A stretch of 64,000 bases of DNA from Megaustenia siamemsis (GCA_032433765.1 JAVIAB010000073.1:64002199-64066198), one strand, 5' to 3'; positions 45,882 through 56,118 are shown, counted from the first letter of the stretch. The notes: generated by a model from the sequence alone, not told the origin. Numbers and translations: made by a program.

Positions 45882-46593
45882 GGGTCGTGGTTCGTGGTTC
45901 GGTAAGTCCGTGGTTCGTTAAGTCCGTGGTTCGCGGGTTGTGGTTCGTGGTTCGTTAGTTGATGGTTCGTTAAGTCCGTGGTTCGTGGGGTTGTGGTTCG
46001 TGGTTCGTTAGTTGATGGTTCGTTAAGTCCATGGTTCGTAGGGGTTGTGGTTCGCGGTTCGTGAGTTGATGGTTCGTTAAGTTCGTGGTTTGTTAAGTTC
46101 GTTGTTCGTGAGTTTGTGGTTCGTTAGTTGATGGTTCGTTAAGTCCGTAGTTCGTGGGGTTGTGGTTCGTGGTTCGTTAGTTGATGGTTCGTTAAGTCCA
46201 TGGTTCGTAGGGGTTGTGGTTCGCGGTTCGTGAGTTGAGGGTTCGTTAAGTCCGTGGTTCGTGGGGTTGTGGTTCGTGGTTCGTTAGTTGATGGTTCGTT
46301 AAGTCCGTGGTTCGTGGGGTTGTGGTTCGTGGTTCGTTAGTTGATGGTTCGTTAAGTCCGTGGTTCGTAGGGGTTGTGGTTCGCGGTTCGTGAGTTGAGG
46401 TTCGTTAAGTCCGTGGTTCGTAGGGGTTGTGGTTCGCGGTTCGTGAGTTGAGGGTTCGTTAAGTCCGTGGTTCGTGGGGTTGGGGTTCGTGGTTCGTTAG
46501 TTGATGGTTCGTTAAGTCCATGGTTCGTGGGGTTGTGGTTCGCGGTTCGTGAGTTGAGGGTTCGGTAAGTCCGTGGTTCGTGGTTTGTTAAGT
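45882..46593. repeat. Tandem array of TTCGTGG-based ~53-bp units
   Basis: About 13 copies of a ~53-bp higher-order unit built from GTGGTTCGTGG, GGGGTTGTGGTTCG and GTTAGTTGATGGTTCG. Neighbouring units are almost identical, pointing to recent expansion. Confidence 0.92.
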
Positions 46594-46657
46594 TAAGGGT
46601 GTTTTGAGCAAGGATTTGAACATTTTCACATGTATCGTGCGGAACAATACATCTCAA

Positions 46658-47134
46658 CAACAAACTCAATAGCTCAGGCACAAAATACAACATGAAAATC
46701 AACATCAACAAAACATAAGTCATGAATGTCGCCAAAAATAAACAGAACATCAACATAACTATAGAAGGATGTCAACTAAAATAAGTAAAGGAATTCAAAT
46801 ACCTAGGAAGTCTAATGACAAACGATAATTCTCAAACAGCAGAGATAGAATCAAGATGCAACAAAGCTTGCCAAATCATTGGACAGTTATCACCACTATT
46901 GTCCAACAAGGAAATAACTCTGGAGACAAAACGAGCATTATACAATACAATCTTCATCCCAACGTTGTGCTACCAATGCCAGACCTGGACCCTAAATGCA
47001 AGAACAATAAGAAAAATAACCTATACAGAGATGAAATGTGTTAGACGAATGACAGGAAACAGTCTGAGAGATAAGATCAGAAATTAAAGACTAAGAAAAA
47101 AGTTAGGAATAGTCCCCCGCCATAGAATATATAA
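46658..47134 (+). pseudogene. LINE-T fragment inside the TIR element
   Basis: Inverse copy of 39886-40362 with apparently no difference in the coding part (SRCNKACQIIGQLSPLLSNK, TIFIPTLCYQCQTWT). It ends exactly at the inner edge of the right TIR. Confidence 0.85.
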
Positions 47135-47364
47135 GAGATGCTAGGTATAAATGGTGAGAATAATCAAGTGTTACAATAGGAGGGACGCTAAAAATATGAG
47201 GGAGGGCGGGGGAGCTAAAGGGAGAGGCGGAGGGTGGACTGATAGGTTAGAAGTCTAAGAGAGGATAGGGGAGAAAGAGAGAGAGAGAGAGAAGGAAGGC
47301 GCGATGATAGGGATAAATGGAGAGAATGAGTAAGTGTTTCAATGGAGGGAAATCTAGGGTGGAA

Positions 47365-47405
<41 letters not shown>

Positions 47406-48291
47406 GGGGGCTAAGTAGAGCTAATGGGTTTAAATGGAGAGAATGAGTAAGTGTTACAATGGAGGGAAGTCTAGGACTGAAGCTAAATGTACGATGGAGG
47501 GTGGAATGTTAGGAGAGAGAGAGAGAGAGAGAGAGAGGATGAAAGCTGCTGTGGTAGGAGAGACGTCTAGGAGTGAGAGAGAAGTCTAGTGAAAGAGAGA
47601 GAGATAGCGAGAGAGAGATGGAGAGGGAGAGAGAATGATCGAGAGCGAGAGAGAGAGATAGAGAGAGAGAGAGAGATAGCGAACCACTAACACCGAGGAA
47701 TATTTTTACACTACCGGCTTAGACTAACCAGTAATCTCTAACTGTTTCACCCCTTATGATTCATTTATGACATAGAACTAAGCAGACACCCAATTACATA
47801 GCTATAAATAAATGTTATCCTTGTACTATATATTTACTCAGTGTACTAAATATTTTTGTAATTTTATATACTATCCACTGTATGTTATACACCTATTGAG
47901 AAAATAAAAGAATAAAATATATCTTTGTCTTTTGTTTTATATTGAACGTTTTTCATTGTTGTTGAATAATCTACTAACCTATCACTAGCGAGTAAGTACA
48001 TCAAGAGCTCCAAAGTCAGCACACACCAGGCATAAACACGTCACTTCCATGGTCACCACGACTAGAGGGCAACCCGCGATCCGCCCCGAGGTCAACACGA
48101 CGACCGCACGATCCGCCACGAGGTCACCACGCGCCCGCCGCACGAGGGGTCACGCCGCACGAGGGGTCACGCCGTCGCACAACCGATTAACTCCCCTTGA
48201 TTCTCGTGTACATTAGGCGCGAAATGCGCCTACTATATAGCTTTGTTAATTTACGCCTAAATTCGGTCCAAATGGACCCTTGTATACTACT
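47135..48291 (-). repeat. Right terminal inverted repeat
   Basis: Inverse of 43790-44958, 1157 bp, ending in CCCTTGTATACTACT before the TATGTA duplication. Confidence 0.9.
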
Positions 48292-48317
48292 TATGTAGCC
48301 TATTAATTAAATTCTCA

Positions 48318-48600
48318 GCTTCTTAGATCTTCGAAAATTTTTTGAATGTCATAGAGAACTGCTTCTCTTTTTGTAGATTGATGGAACAGCTTATATAAGT
48401 CTCTGACAACACAGAAAAAAAATCTTTTCGCGTAGGGGAACTGATCTCTTGCACTAGTCAATGCAAATGACATTACATGAGCCCTACAATGTATGTAGGG
48501 AATAGTCCTTGATTTATCTGACATCCGTTTGTGAACCCCAGAGATACCGCTTTAAAAATTACAACCTCCATCACACAACAGCAACAAGATTACCAAACGA
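48318..48600 (-). pseudogene. hAT-like transposase-derived fragment
   Basis: The minus frame 48524-48318 encodes YIHCRAHVMSFALTSARDQ and RDLYKLFHQSTKREAVLYDI. Upstream GISGVHKRMSDKS is in frame but preceded by a stop. The pattern G-x-HKRM...HC-AH...L matches the mid-region of hAT-derived/DUF4371-type proteins. Single fragment, broken. Confidence 0.55.
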
Positions 48601-48936
48601 CACACCTCGTTTATTTATTTCACTTTCAATGCAGTCTGTGATGGTTTAAGCTGTTATATTCTTAAGTGAAATTATACACAAAAATGTCTCTAATTTTTCC
48701 AAAATCTCTCACTCATATAGACAGTTCAGATTGGTTGATAGTGTTTGTAAATTCATCAGCCATTCTCTCTCTCTCTCTCTCTCTCTCTGCGATCAAGACT
48801 CAATCAGAGTAGGATTCTAGACTCTCACATGAAGACAGCTGTTTGTTTAAGTGAATTGATCGACCCCACAGACAGAACATCATAATTAGAGTTTGTTATA
48901 TCCACTCTGATTGAATACCTGTTAAAACGTTGCACT
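48601..48936. other. No recognisable feature; CT repeat
   Basis: CT microsatellite at about 48763-48788; otherwise unassigned. Confidence 0.45.
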
Positions 48937-49765
48937 GTTATTGAGTTATTTGCGGGTCATCATCATTGCACTCCGAACATGTCCATAGGTGCTCAGATCC
49001 CCTCCTCAACAATTCCCTCAGTGTCCAGCGACTGGTGACTCCAGTTCTATGTTGGTTGATAAGTCTTCTTACACGGCCACCAAGTTTCTAATTTCTGGCT
49101 GTGCCCATCTTAACTCCCATTTCCATCATCCGAAGAAGTGACGTTGATCTGTATTTGTCGAAGTCCTGTGCTCTTGCCACATCTCGGAGGGCATTGATGA
49201 TGTCCGCCCGATCCATCGGTTGCCCGTCCTCAACGACAGCGCAGCTAGCCAACCTGTCCGCTCTATCATTTTCCCGTACTCCCCCATGTCCAGGGACATA
49301 GACAAAGGTGACCTTACGTATTTTGCATTTCTGCAACGACTCTACCCATTGCATGCGTACAAATCCCGCCTCCACTTTTTTTTATCATGCTCATCGAATC
49401 ACTCAGTATACATGCGTGGGTGTAGTCTTGTGACTCTAACCATTTGAATGCCATGGTCACTGCCATCACCTCCATTGTCATGCTACTCGTGGTCATTACG
49501 TATGCACCACTGTCTTCCTTAGCTATTCTGCCTGCCGAGAGTGCTGTAAATGCCCATGCACTTCTTTCGTGTCGTCTTAGAGATCCGTCTGTATAGATGA
49601 CTGCATCTTTCTCATCGGTGTTATCGCAGATGAGACCGTTGACATCAGCATTAACCAATCTTCTCCAATCTTCCTGCAAGGCAGCATATTGTCTTTTCTG
49701 TAGGGGGATTCTGCCCTTAGATGGTCGGCGCTCCCAGGTTTACGAGCACCATCTGCCCGAGTCAC
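48937..49765 (-). pseudogene. LINE-R C-terminus with RNase H domain
   Basis: On the minus strand, 49679-49314 gives VIYTDGSLRRHERSAWAF, SSMTMEVMAVTMAFKW and ACILSDSMSMI; 49375-49088 gives VYVPGHGGVRENDRADRLAS in another frame. The D (YTDGS), E (MEVMAV), D (LSDS) and D (NDRADR) positions are the four catalytic acids of RNase H. The frame is shifted near 49320-49375. The 3' end TTGAGTTATTTGCGGGTCAT is at 48937. Non-LTR clades with RNase H include I, R1 and Nimb types; I cannot choose. Confidence 0.85.
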
Positions 49766-49774
49766 TAGAGGTGA

Positions 49775-50155
49775 CTAACACAGACATGCACACACAAAGA
49801 TATGAGATGTGACTAACATCGACATGCACACAACGATATGAGACATGACTAACACTGATACACACCAAGATATGATATATGACTAACACGCACACACACA
49901 CTAAGATATGAGATGTGACTAACACATACACACTCTAAAATATGAGATATGACTAACACAGATACACACACTAAGATATGAGATATGACTAAACACAGTC
50001 ATACACACACAAAAATATGAGACATGACTAACATAAACATGCACTCACAAAGATAGGAGATGTGACTAACATACACATGCACGCACAAAGATATGAGATA
50101 TGACTAAACACAAACACACAAAGATATGAGATATGACTAATATAGACAGACACAC
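49775..50155. repeat. ~34-bp minisatellite, block 1
   Basis: About 11 units of GATATGAGATATGACTAACA plus a CACACA-rich half. Units vary by substitutions and small indels. Confidence 0.92.
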
Positions 50156-50159
50156 ATTA

Positions 50160-50500
50160 CAATATTGTTGTTGTTGTTGCGTTCGCCAGCTTTCAACTCT
50201 GACGAAGTCCCTAGAGACTAGGAACTGAATTTTGCGTGTTAATCCATTTTTCCCTGACAGCTGTGTGCACAGTGGTCCCTCGCCGCACAGGCAGATAACT
50301 CCGACTTCGGAGGTACTCAAGTTTTTCCGTCGATGAGTAACTGACGTTTCAAGCCGGGCCTCGCTGCTGAGACCAGGGGTGGTTGTCACAGAGAGAAATC
50401 ATAAATAAAAATCCCAACTGGTGTAGCCGAGATTTGAACCCACAACCTCTCTGTCCCGAGGCTGGCGTCTTGCCTCGAGACCAACCAGTCCCCCGTGGAC
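50160..50500 (-). mobile_element. SINE-D related element, minus strand
   Basis: On the minus strand a tRNA-like head (GACTGGTTGGTCTCGAGG; GGTTCAAATCTC as B box) leads to a 3' end CTGGCGAACGCAAC followed by AAC repeats. The same GGCGAACGCAAC end closes SINE-D at 3478. No target duplication was found. Confidence 0.6.
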
Positions 50501-50502
50501 TT

Positions 50503-50700
50503 GGAATATGAGGAAATTGCAACAAGGAACACTTTTCATGTATAGCCTGCAATGGTTCCTGCCGCCTATCCACCATATACCAGAAGTTCACGTCCTCCCG
50601 AAAGTGATGATCGTCATATTTCTTTAAAAATATATAGCGCTTAATGATGTTAGGCCATCGTTATTGACTCCAATTTCGAACATATAAACACACAGTTAGT
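50503..50700 (-). pseudogene. Retroposon-B fragment
   Basis: GGACTTGGAATATGAGG, GCCTATCCACCATATACC and the beginning of the Cys-rich C-terminus match retroposon-B. It joins the SINE-D head directly. Confidence 0.65.
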
Positions 50701-51229
50701 CGTCAGATTATCCCCGTCGCACATCAAACAACTGACCGTAATTTTAGCGTAACGCCGGTCTAGGGGATTTACGATGAGCCATTACGATGACGTAGCACAC
50801 ATAACAATGGCGCAAGCACAGCAATGACGCGCCCTTTATATTATTGATTACTCTAGTGAATGTAGTCTACGACGAACAGAACACGGTGCAAATTCCCTAA
50901 AGAGATAAAACTGCGGCTGACGAAGCATTTCACAAGTAACATGGACATAACTTGCGTCAAGCAAATCCAACAACGGTCATGAACAGCACCAATGTGACGT
51001 AAAGCGCAGAACAAGCATAGACGATGGAAGGTCGCATTCACAACACTTGATTTGTCGAAAATGGAATATTGCCGACGTACGACATTGTTTTATCGGCGCA
51101 GATGTTATAAGTAGATCATCATCTTGACTGGAACGCATAGGAGTGCAATGGAGAACCGAAATTAATCAGACATCGAATGCCCTTTCTGCAGCGATCGAGA
51201 GAACGTGGACTAGATCCGCCATCTTGGAA
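50701..51229. other. No recognisable feature
   Basis: No assignable frame or repeat. Confidence 0.4.
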
Positions 51230-52145
51230 ACGGGAGATGTGACTAGCATGGACATACACACAAGTATATGAGACATGACTAACATAGACATGCACACACA
51301 AAGGTATGAGATGTGACTAACATAGACATGCACACAAGGATATGAGATGTGACTAACAAGGACATGCACACAAAGATATGACTAACATAGACATGCACAC
51401 AAAGATAGGAGATATGACTAACACAGACATGCACGCACAAAGATATGACATATGACTAACACAGATACACACCAAGATATGAGCCATGGCTAGCACATAC
51501 ACAGAAGCTAAGATATGAGCCATGGCTAGCACAGAAACACACTAAGATATGAGATATGAATAACATGTCACACACCAAGCTAAGATATGAGCCATGGCTT
51601 CACGGAAACACTCCAAGATATGAACCATGACTAGCACAGACACACACAAAGATATTAACCTTGGCCAGCACACACGCCCAAGCTAAGATATGAGCCATGG
51701 CTAGCACAGAAACACACTAAGATATGAGCCATGGCTAGCACAGAAACACATTAAGATATGAGCCATGGCTTCACGGAAACACTCCAAGATATGAACCATG
51801 ACTAGCACAGACACACACCAAGATATGAACCTTGGCCAGCACAGACACCCACTAAGATATGAGCCATGGCTAGCACGGATATACACCAAGATATGAACCA
51901 TGGCCAGCACAGACACACACTAAGATATGAATCATGGCCAGCACATACACCCACCAAGATATCAGCCATGGCTATAACAGGCTCCCACTAAGATATGAGC
52001 TACGACCAACACGGATATACACCGAGAACTGAGCCATGACTGTCACAGACACCCACCAAGATAAGAACCATGGCTATTACATACACACAAAGATATGAGC
52101 CATGGTTTGCACAGACAACCACCAAGATATAAGCCACGACTAACA
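51230..52145. repeat. ~34-bp minisatellite, block 2
   Basis: About 26 units of the same family as block 1, drifting rightwards to a GAGCCATGGCTAGCACAGAC variant. The break between blocks (50156-51229) holds SINE-D and retroposon-B pieces. Confidence 0.92.
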
Positions 52146-53015
52146 TATACACTTGGTAACGTCCACCAAAGTTTGTCTGAGGGTCTTGGTAAAGTTTCTA
52201 CTGACGACCACGAAAATCCAAAACTTGCAGGCATGTTGGGCGTGGCTGACGTGCTGGAAGATCAGCCGGATAAGACCTTCAGAGAATGTCAATTTCATGT
52301 CCCCTGAGTTTTGAATCCGCATCAGATAGTACAGTCTGGCCACGTGGCTTGGTCACGATGATGTAAGATAGAAGAGACAAGGCAAAGAGCATCCTAGCCA
52401 AACGAACCTGGGCGCTAGCTCGCACTGAGCTCCACCAAGGATCGTTGATCGGTTTTAGCTCTGAAACTTCCAGCATCGGCAGGCCACTGACCTTTATCCA
52501 CCGGGTCTTGTGTATGATGGACAGAACGATCGTGAAGAGCATGACAGTAATGGCGATCAACGGTAGTAGCAACGTTACTACCGAGTCACTGTAGGTTATT
52601 ATGTGCAAGAACATCAGCCTTGGACTTGGTAAACATTTCTCAAGACCTATCTCGTTTGGCGTTACCTCAGCAGCAACAGCAGTGGCCATATACAGTAACA
52701 ACGACAAGACTAGAATGCACATGACCACGATACTGGCGCGTCGCTTTGTGCACATAACCACAAAGCTTGTTGGATGGCATTGTGGTGTAATTATCCACTG
52801 TTATGCACACAACGTACCATACGGACAGAAAGCTAAATACGTAGGTGGCGAAAAACGAGACTTTGACACATCCCGTTCAATTGATTGACTTTGTAGCCAA
52901 TAGTCTCTATCCACACAAACAGTAGGCCAACCAGAACACACGTGTCAGAGATCAGCAGTGCAAAAATGTAAATGCTGGAAGAAAAGTTCCTGAGTTCTCG
53001 TCGAAGAAGATCCAT
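52140..53015 (-). pseudogene. Rhodopsin-class GPCR pseudogene, TM2 to TM7
   Basis: Read on the minus strand: TM2 (53015-52833; SSSIYIFALLISDTCVLVGL), TM3 in a second frame (about 52870-52765; VWYVVCITVDNYT with D-N-Y at the DRY position), TM4 to TM6 in a third frame (52761-52279; SIVVMCILVLSLLLYMATAV, VVTLLLPLIAITVMLF, RLARMLFALSLLSYIIV) and TM7/helix 8 in a fourth piece (about 52320-52140; HAQHACKFWIFVVVSRNF). A Cys in the extracellular loop before TM5 (EKCLPS) fits the conserved disulphide. At least three frameshifts, no TM1. Homology to invertebrate peptide receptors is likely but no ligand can be inferred. Confidence 0.72.
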
Positions 53016-53555
53016 GAAGAATCGTCATAAATGAATGACAGCATATCCTGGAGCATCTCTTCTTTCCACCAAAGACAAATGTGGCTTGTATCTCACACGC
53101 TACTTGATGATGTCCAAATTTGTAGACTTTGATAAATTAAAGTCGTATGTGATTTGAGTAGCACACAAACAGTGAATAGAATAGTTGAGTTTTTGGCTAG
53201 AATAGTTGAGTTCTTGGCTCTTGTGTCTTGAATAAAACAGAACGTGACAACCTTAAGTGTGGAATTTATCTGACAAGTATTTTAAACTAAAAGTTCTACC
53301 AGATATATACGAATATATGATGAAACATGTAATTTACTATTTGGATAGTTTGTCAAAGAAGGTGTTGATCTCCTCCTGCGTTAGTGAACGCTTGGTTATT
53401 TACTAATTTGCTTCATTATACAGCGTCCACAAGAGTCAGAGTGAAATGAATCTCCACTGTCGCCAACCCTCGATGCAGGGAGAAAGTACGACAAGATTGT
53501 GTTCTGAGCTTATACTCATGGCACTGTGCAAGTAAAAGCTAAACTATAACGACCA
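53016..53555. other. No recognisable feature
   Basis: Expected position of GPCR TM1, but none is visible; it may be on a separate exon or lost. Confidence 0.4.
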
Positions 53556-53559
53556 CCGT

Positions 53560-53815
53560 TGAGAATGAACGAAATTCTGCAAATTCAGATCTTGGCCGTT
53601 GGGCTTTGTTCAAACGCAAACAAGCGTCCATCTTGGTGCGTCCATGTGGATTCATGGTTGTCGAAGTCAAGTGCCCTTCCCGCATTGACGATGTCCGCCC
53701 GACCCATTGGTAGACCGTCCTCAATGGCAGCGCTTCTAGACAACCTGACCACTTTTTCATTTCTTCGTACCGCCGCATGTTCAGGGACGTAGACAATGGT
53801 GACCTTATGCATTCC
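53560..53815 (-). pseudogene. LINE-R RNase H C-terminal fragment, diverged
   Basis: The minus frame holds VTIVYVPEHAAVRRNEK and EDGLPMGRADIVNA, corresponding to VYVPGHGGVRENDRAD and DGQPMDRADIINAL in the 49-kb copy. The second conserved His-containing motif has lost its GHG form. Confidence 0.65.
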
Positions 53816-53888
53816 GTAATTTCACCAATATTTTCACTGCACAGCGATTATATATAGGTTTGTTTCCTTATTTAGGAAGAATTTGCCT

Positions 53889-54022
53889 TCCATACGGACA
53901 GAAAGCTAAATACGTAGGTGGCGAGAAACGAGACTTTGACACATCCCGTTCTGTTGATTGACTTTGTAGCCAATGGTCTCTATCCACACAAACAGTAGGC
54001 CAACCAGAACACCCGTGTCAGA
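53889..54022 (-). pseudogene. Duplicate of the GPCR TM2-TM3 segment
   Basis: About 134 bp repeats 52820-52955 with few differences, in the same orientation. It is cut at the right by LINE-S and at the left by unassigned sequence. Confidence 0.75.
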
Positions 54023-54027
54023 GATCA

Positions 54028-54165
54028 TCATCATCATGTGCCATACCGGTTGGCGCAAGTGATCATGTCCCTCCACAATCTTCTATCTACAGTGCATCGT
54101 ATCAGTTCTGTTGTTGACTGTTTTCCATGCCATGACACCAAGCTATCCAGTATTTTCTCTCTTTG
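54028..54165 (-). pseudogene. LINE-S 3' end fragment
   Basis: Second copy of the segment at 16145-16290. Similarity ends at TTTTCTCTCT, six bases before the presumed left end of the Polinton block. Confidence 0.6.
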
Positions 54166-54189
54166 TCGTCAGTAGTAGTAGTGGCTGTT

Positions 54190-54545
54190 GACCCACCCTA
54201 AAAGTGCACGCACATGCACCGAAAGACAATAGATTTGGCACCGAAACCGCACGAAACATGCACCAAAACCCGTGCCAAAGTCCGATAATCGGCTTATTAT
54301 CTCGGTGGTCGTGATCGGTAATCGGCTTATCTCGGTGGTGTGCGTTGGTGCGTGACGGTGATCGGCGCGTCGTGGTGTGCGTTGGTGCGTGGCGGTGATC
54401 GGTGCGTCGCTAGCTCGCCGGTTATCTCGGGGGTTCTAAAATCGGGCGACAGCGGTTCTAAAATCGGGCGACAGCGGTTCTAAAAGGGGGATGGCGGTAT
54501 CTCGCGGGTCGGATGGCGGGTCGTTGCCGGCTATCGTGCGGGTGG
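54190..54545. repeat. GC-rich tandem repeats near the left end
   Basis: Units such as GTGCGTTGGTGCGTG with GGTGATCGG (2-3 copies) and TTCTAAAATCGGGCGACAGC (2-3 copies). TGTTGACCCAC at 54188 and its inverse GTGGGTCAACA at about 54582 bracket the block. Confidence 0.8.
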
Positions 54546-54654
54546 GGTAAGGTGCCTTTATTGGTTATCATCATGTGTGGGTCAACAGGAGGCGACATGT
54601 AAAAAAAATGCTGACAAGCAATTATTAGTATCGTTAGCGTCATGTACCAGATTA

Positions 54655-55170
54655 TAGCGATTTTTTTTCTCTCTCTCTATTGCATATCCAAGCTAACTCA
54701 AGTCAAATAAAAATCATCATCATGTGCCTCAACACTATCCCTTCATGGCCTATCATCATCATGTGCCTCAACACTATCAGCATGTGCCTCAACACTATCA
54801 TCATGTGCCACCCTCATATAGCGATTTTTTTTCTCTCTATTGCATATCCAAGCTAACTCAAGTCAAATAAAAATCATCATCATGTGCCTCAACACTATCC
54901 CTTCATGGCCTATCATCATCATGTGCCTCAACATCACCCTTCATGGCCTATCATCATCTTGTGCCACCCTCAACACTATCATCATGTGCCACTCTCAACA
55001 CTATCATCATCATCATGTACCACCCTCAACATCAACCTCAATATCCTATCATCATCTTGTGCCACCCTCAACACTATCATCATCATCATGTGCCACCGTC
55101 AACATCAACATTCATATCCTATCATCATCTTGTGCCACCCTCATCATCATCCCTTAATGTTCTATCATCA
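54655..55170. repeat. ATCATCATGTGCC tandem repeats with a ~170-bp direct duplication
   Basis: Imperfect units of ATCATCATGTGCCACCCTC and CAACACT. A longer piece starting at TAGCGATTTTTTTTC (54655 and 54826) is duplicated in tandem. No protein frame is supported. Confidence 0.85.
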
Positions 55171-55254
55171 AGCCACACAAAGTATCAACTCTCTCTCTCT
55201 CTCTCACACATTCATGGTAAACCAAAACAAAATTCGTTCTATATTTCTCACAGC

Positions 55255-55260
55255 TTTATT
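55255..55260 (-). promoter_or_regulatory. Poly(A) signal of the PC4-like gene
   Basis: AATAAA on the minus strand, about 34 nt after the stop codon at 55294-55296. Confidence 0.6.
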
Positions 55261-55293
55261 ATTATTACAACAAATATACGACACATATATATA

Positions 55294-56004
55294 TTACTGC
55301 CCGGTTGTTGATAATTTTAAGCGTCTGGGTTTCCTCCCTCCTGTTTTGGTGGTAGTGTTTGTTAAATGTCTATCAAACACGGGTGCATAGGAAGTTTCAT
55401 TAGCCTTCAAAACACAACCGCCCTCCATTTTGACAAAACCTTGATCAAAGCTGGAATAGGTAATTGGTGACTCTGCTGAAACACCAGCGGCATTCATATT
55501 GGGTGCCGGATCTGTCGTCTGATTAACAAGAGCGAGGTTCCCTTGATTAACAAAGGGGGGCGTGTAGTCGATGAGATTCGTGTTAACAAGAGATGGTATG
55601 TAATTTTGGTGGTTAACGACAGGCGGCGTGTAGTTGATCTGATTAAGGAGAGGTGGCGTGTAGCTGATCTGGTTAACGAGAGGTGGGGTGTAGCTGATCT
55701 GGTTAACAACAGGCGGTGTGTAGTTGAGGTTAGCATAAGCGGTTAAAATTTCCTCTCGCATCTCAACTAACGTGATAAATTCCTCTCTCGATAGTGTTAT
55801 CCCATTTCTGGTAGGAAACTTCAAAAAACTATCACCGCTATATGTCCTTATATTTATCAATGGTCTGTTACGAAAAACACAAACCGAGACTGCCTTAACG
55901 CCATCTTTAGACAATGGAACTACAGTCTCATTTCCACGTGACATAAATATGCGCTGATCACTGACATCAAACGAAATTGGCGTATTCAAGCTACACGACT
56001 CCAT
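55294..56004 (-). CDS. PC4-like ssDNA-binding/transcription-coactivator domain protein with YTPP repeats
   Basis: 236 codons from ATG at 56004; seven further in-frame codons upstream begin with GTG and are unlikely to be used. Residues ~15-85 resemble the PC4/Sub1 C-terminal domain: VSVCVFRNRPLINIRTY, then FPTRNGITLSREEFITL. PC4-type domains bind single-stranded DNA and modulate RNA polymerase II transcription. Residues ~93-160 are six imperfect repeats of a Y-T-P-P-x-V-N-Q unit. The tail is basic (GGRKPRRLKL). It is transcribed away from the structural genes, has a TATA box and AATAAA, and could be an early regulator or DNA-binding factor. The PC4 call is by motif only. Confidence 0.6.
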   Translation of the reverse strand: MESCSLNTPISFDVSDQRIFMSRGNETVVPLSKDGVKAVSVCVFRNRPLINIRTYSGDSFLKFPTRNGITLSREEFITLVEMREEILTAYANLNYTPPVVNQISYTPPLVNQISYTPPLLNQINYTPPVVNHQNYIPSLVNTNLIDYTPPFVNQGNLALVNQTTDPAPNMNAAGVSAESPITYSSFDQGFVKMEGGCVLKANETSYAPVFDRHLTNTTTKTGGRKPRRLKLSTTGQ

Positions 56005-56110
56005 ATTCAAAGAAAAACAAACCACCTGGCAACAGACGTTGGTTATGTGTGTGCGTGTACACTGCTCGACTGGGGGGTTTTTATACCCGTTTATCGGGTC
56101 GAGGACCGTC

Positions 56111-56118
56111 TATTTATA
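56111..56118 (-). promoter_or_regulatory. TATA box for the PC4-like gene
   Basis: TATAAATA on the minus strand, 107-114 nt upstream of the ATG at 56004. Confidence 0.6.

Larger units (their letters stand above)
43784..48297. mobile_element. Polinton-type TIR element without Polinton genes (4.5 kb)
   Basis: The element 43790-48291 begins AGTAGTATACAAGGG and ends with the inverse. Its terminal inverted repeats are about 1.17 kb and nearly identical. It is bounded by a 6-bp duplication TATGTA (43784-43789, 48292-48297). Long TIRs, AG/CT ends and a 6-bp TSD are the accepted structural hallmarks of Polintons/Mavericks. The interior contains only tandem repeats, ~700 bp of unassigned sequence and a LINE-T fragment, so it would depend on an integrase supplied elsewhere. 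Confidence 0.72.

Noticed and set aside
46352..46756. Pro/Thr/Arg/Asn-rich frame across the TTCGTGG array
   Set aside because: Open only because the tandem unit lacks stops; no start context or conservation.
43785..48297. Assembly palindrome artefact
   Set aside because: A 6-bp target duplication lies exactly outside AG/CT ends and the arms differ by one 17-bp unit, which an artefactual inversion would not produce; long-read confirmation would still help.
50185..50230. Second hammerhead-like motif (CTGACGA ... GGAA)
   Set aside because: The core differs at conserved positions and no GAAA follows a stem; it lies inside a tRNA-headed SINE.
49775..52145. CRISPR array
   Set aside because: Units are contiguous and drift gradually with no unique spacers; the context is a eukaryotic genome.
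54840..55390. His/Ser/Thr-rich overlapping frames
   Set aside because: Three frames are open at once over an ATCATCATG repeat, which indicates repeat composition, not coding.
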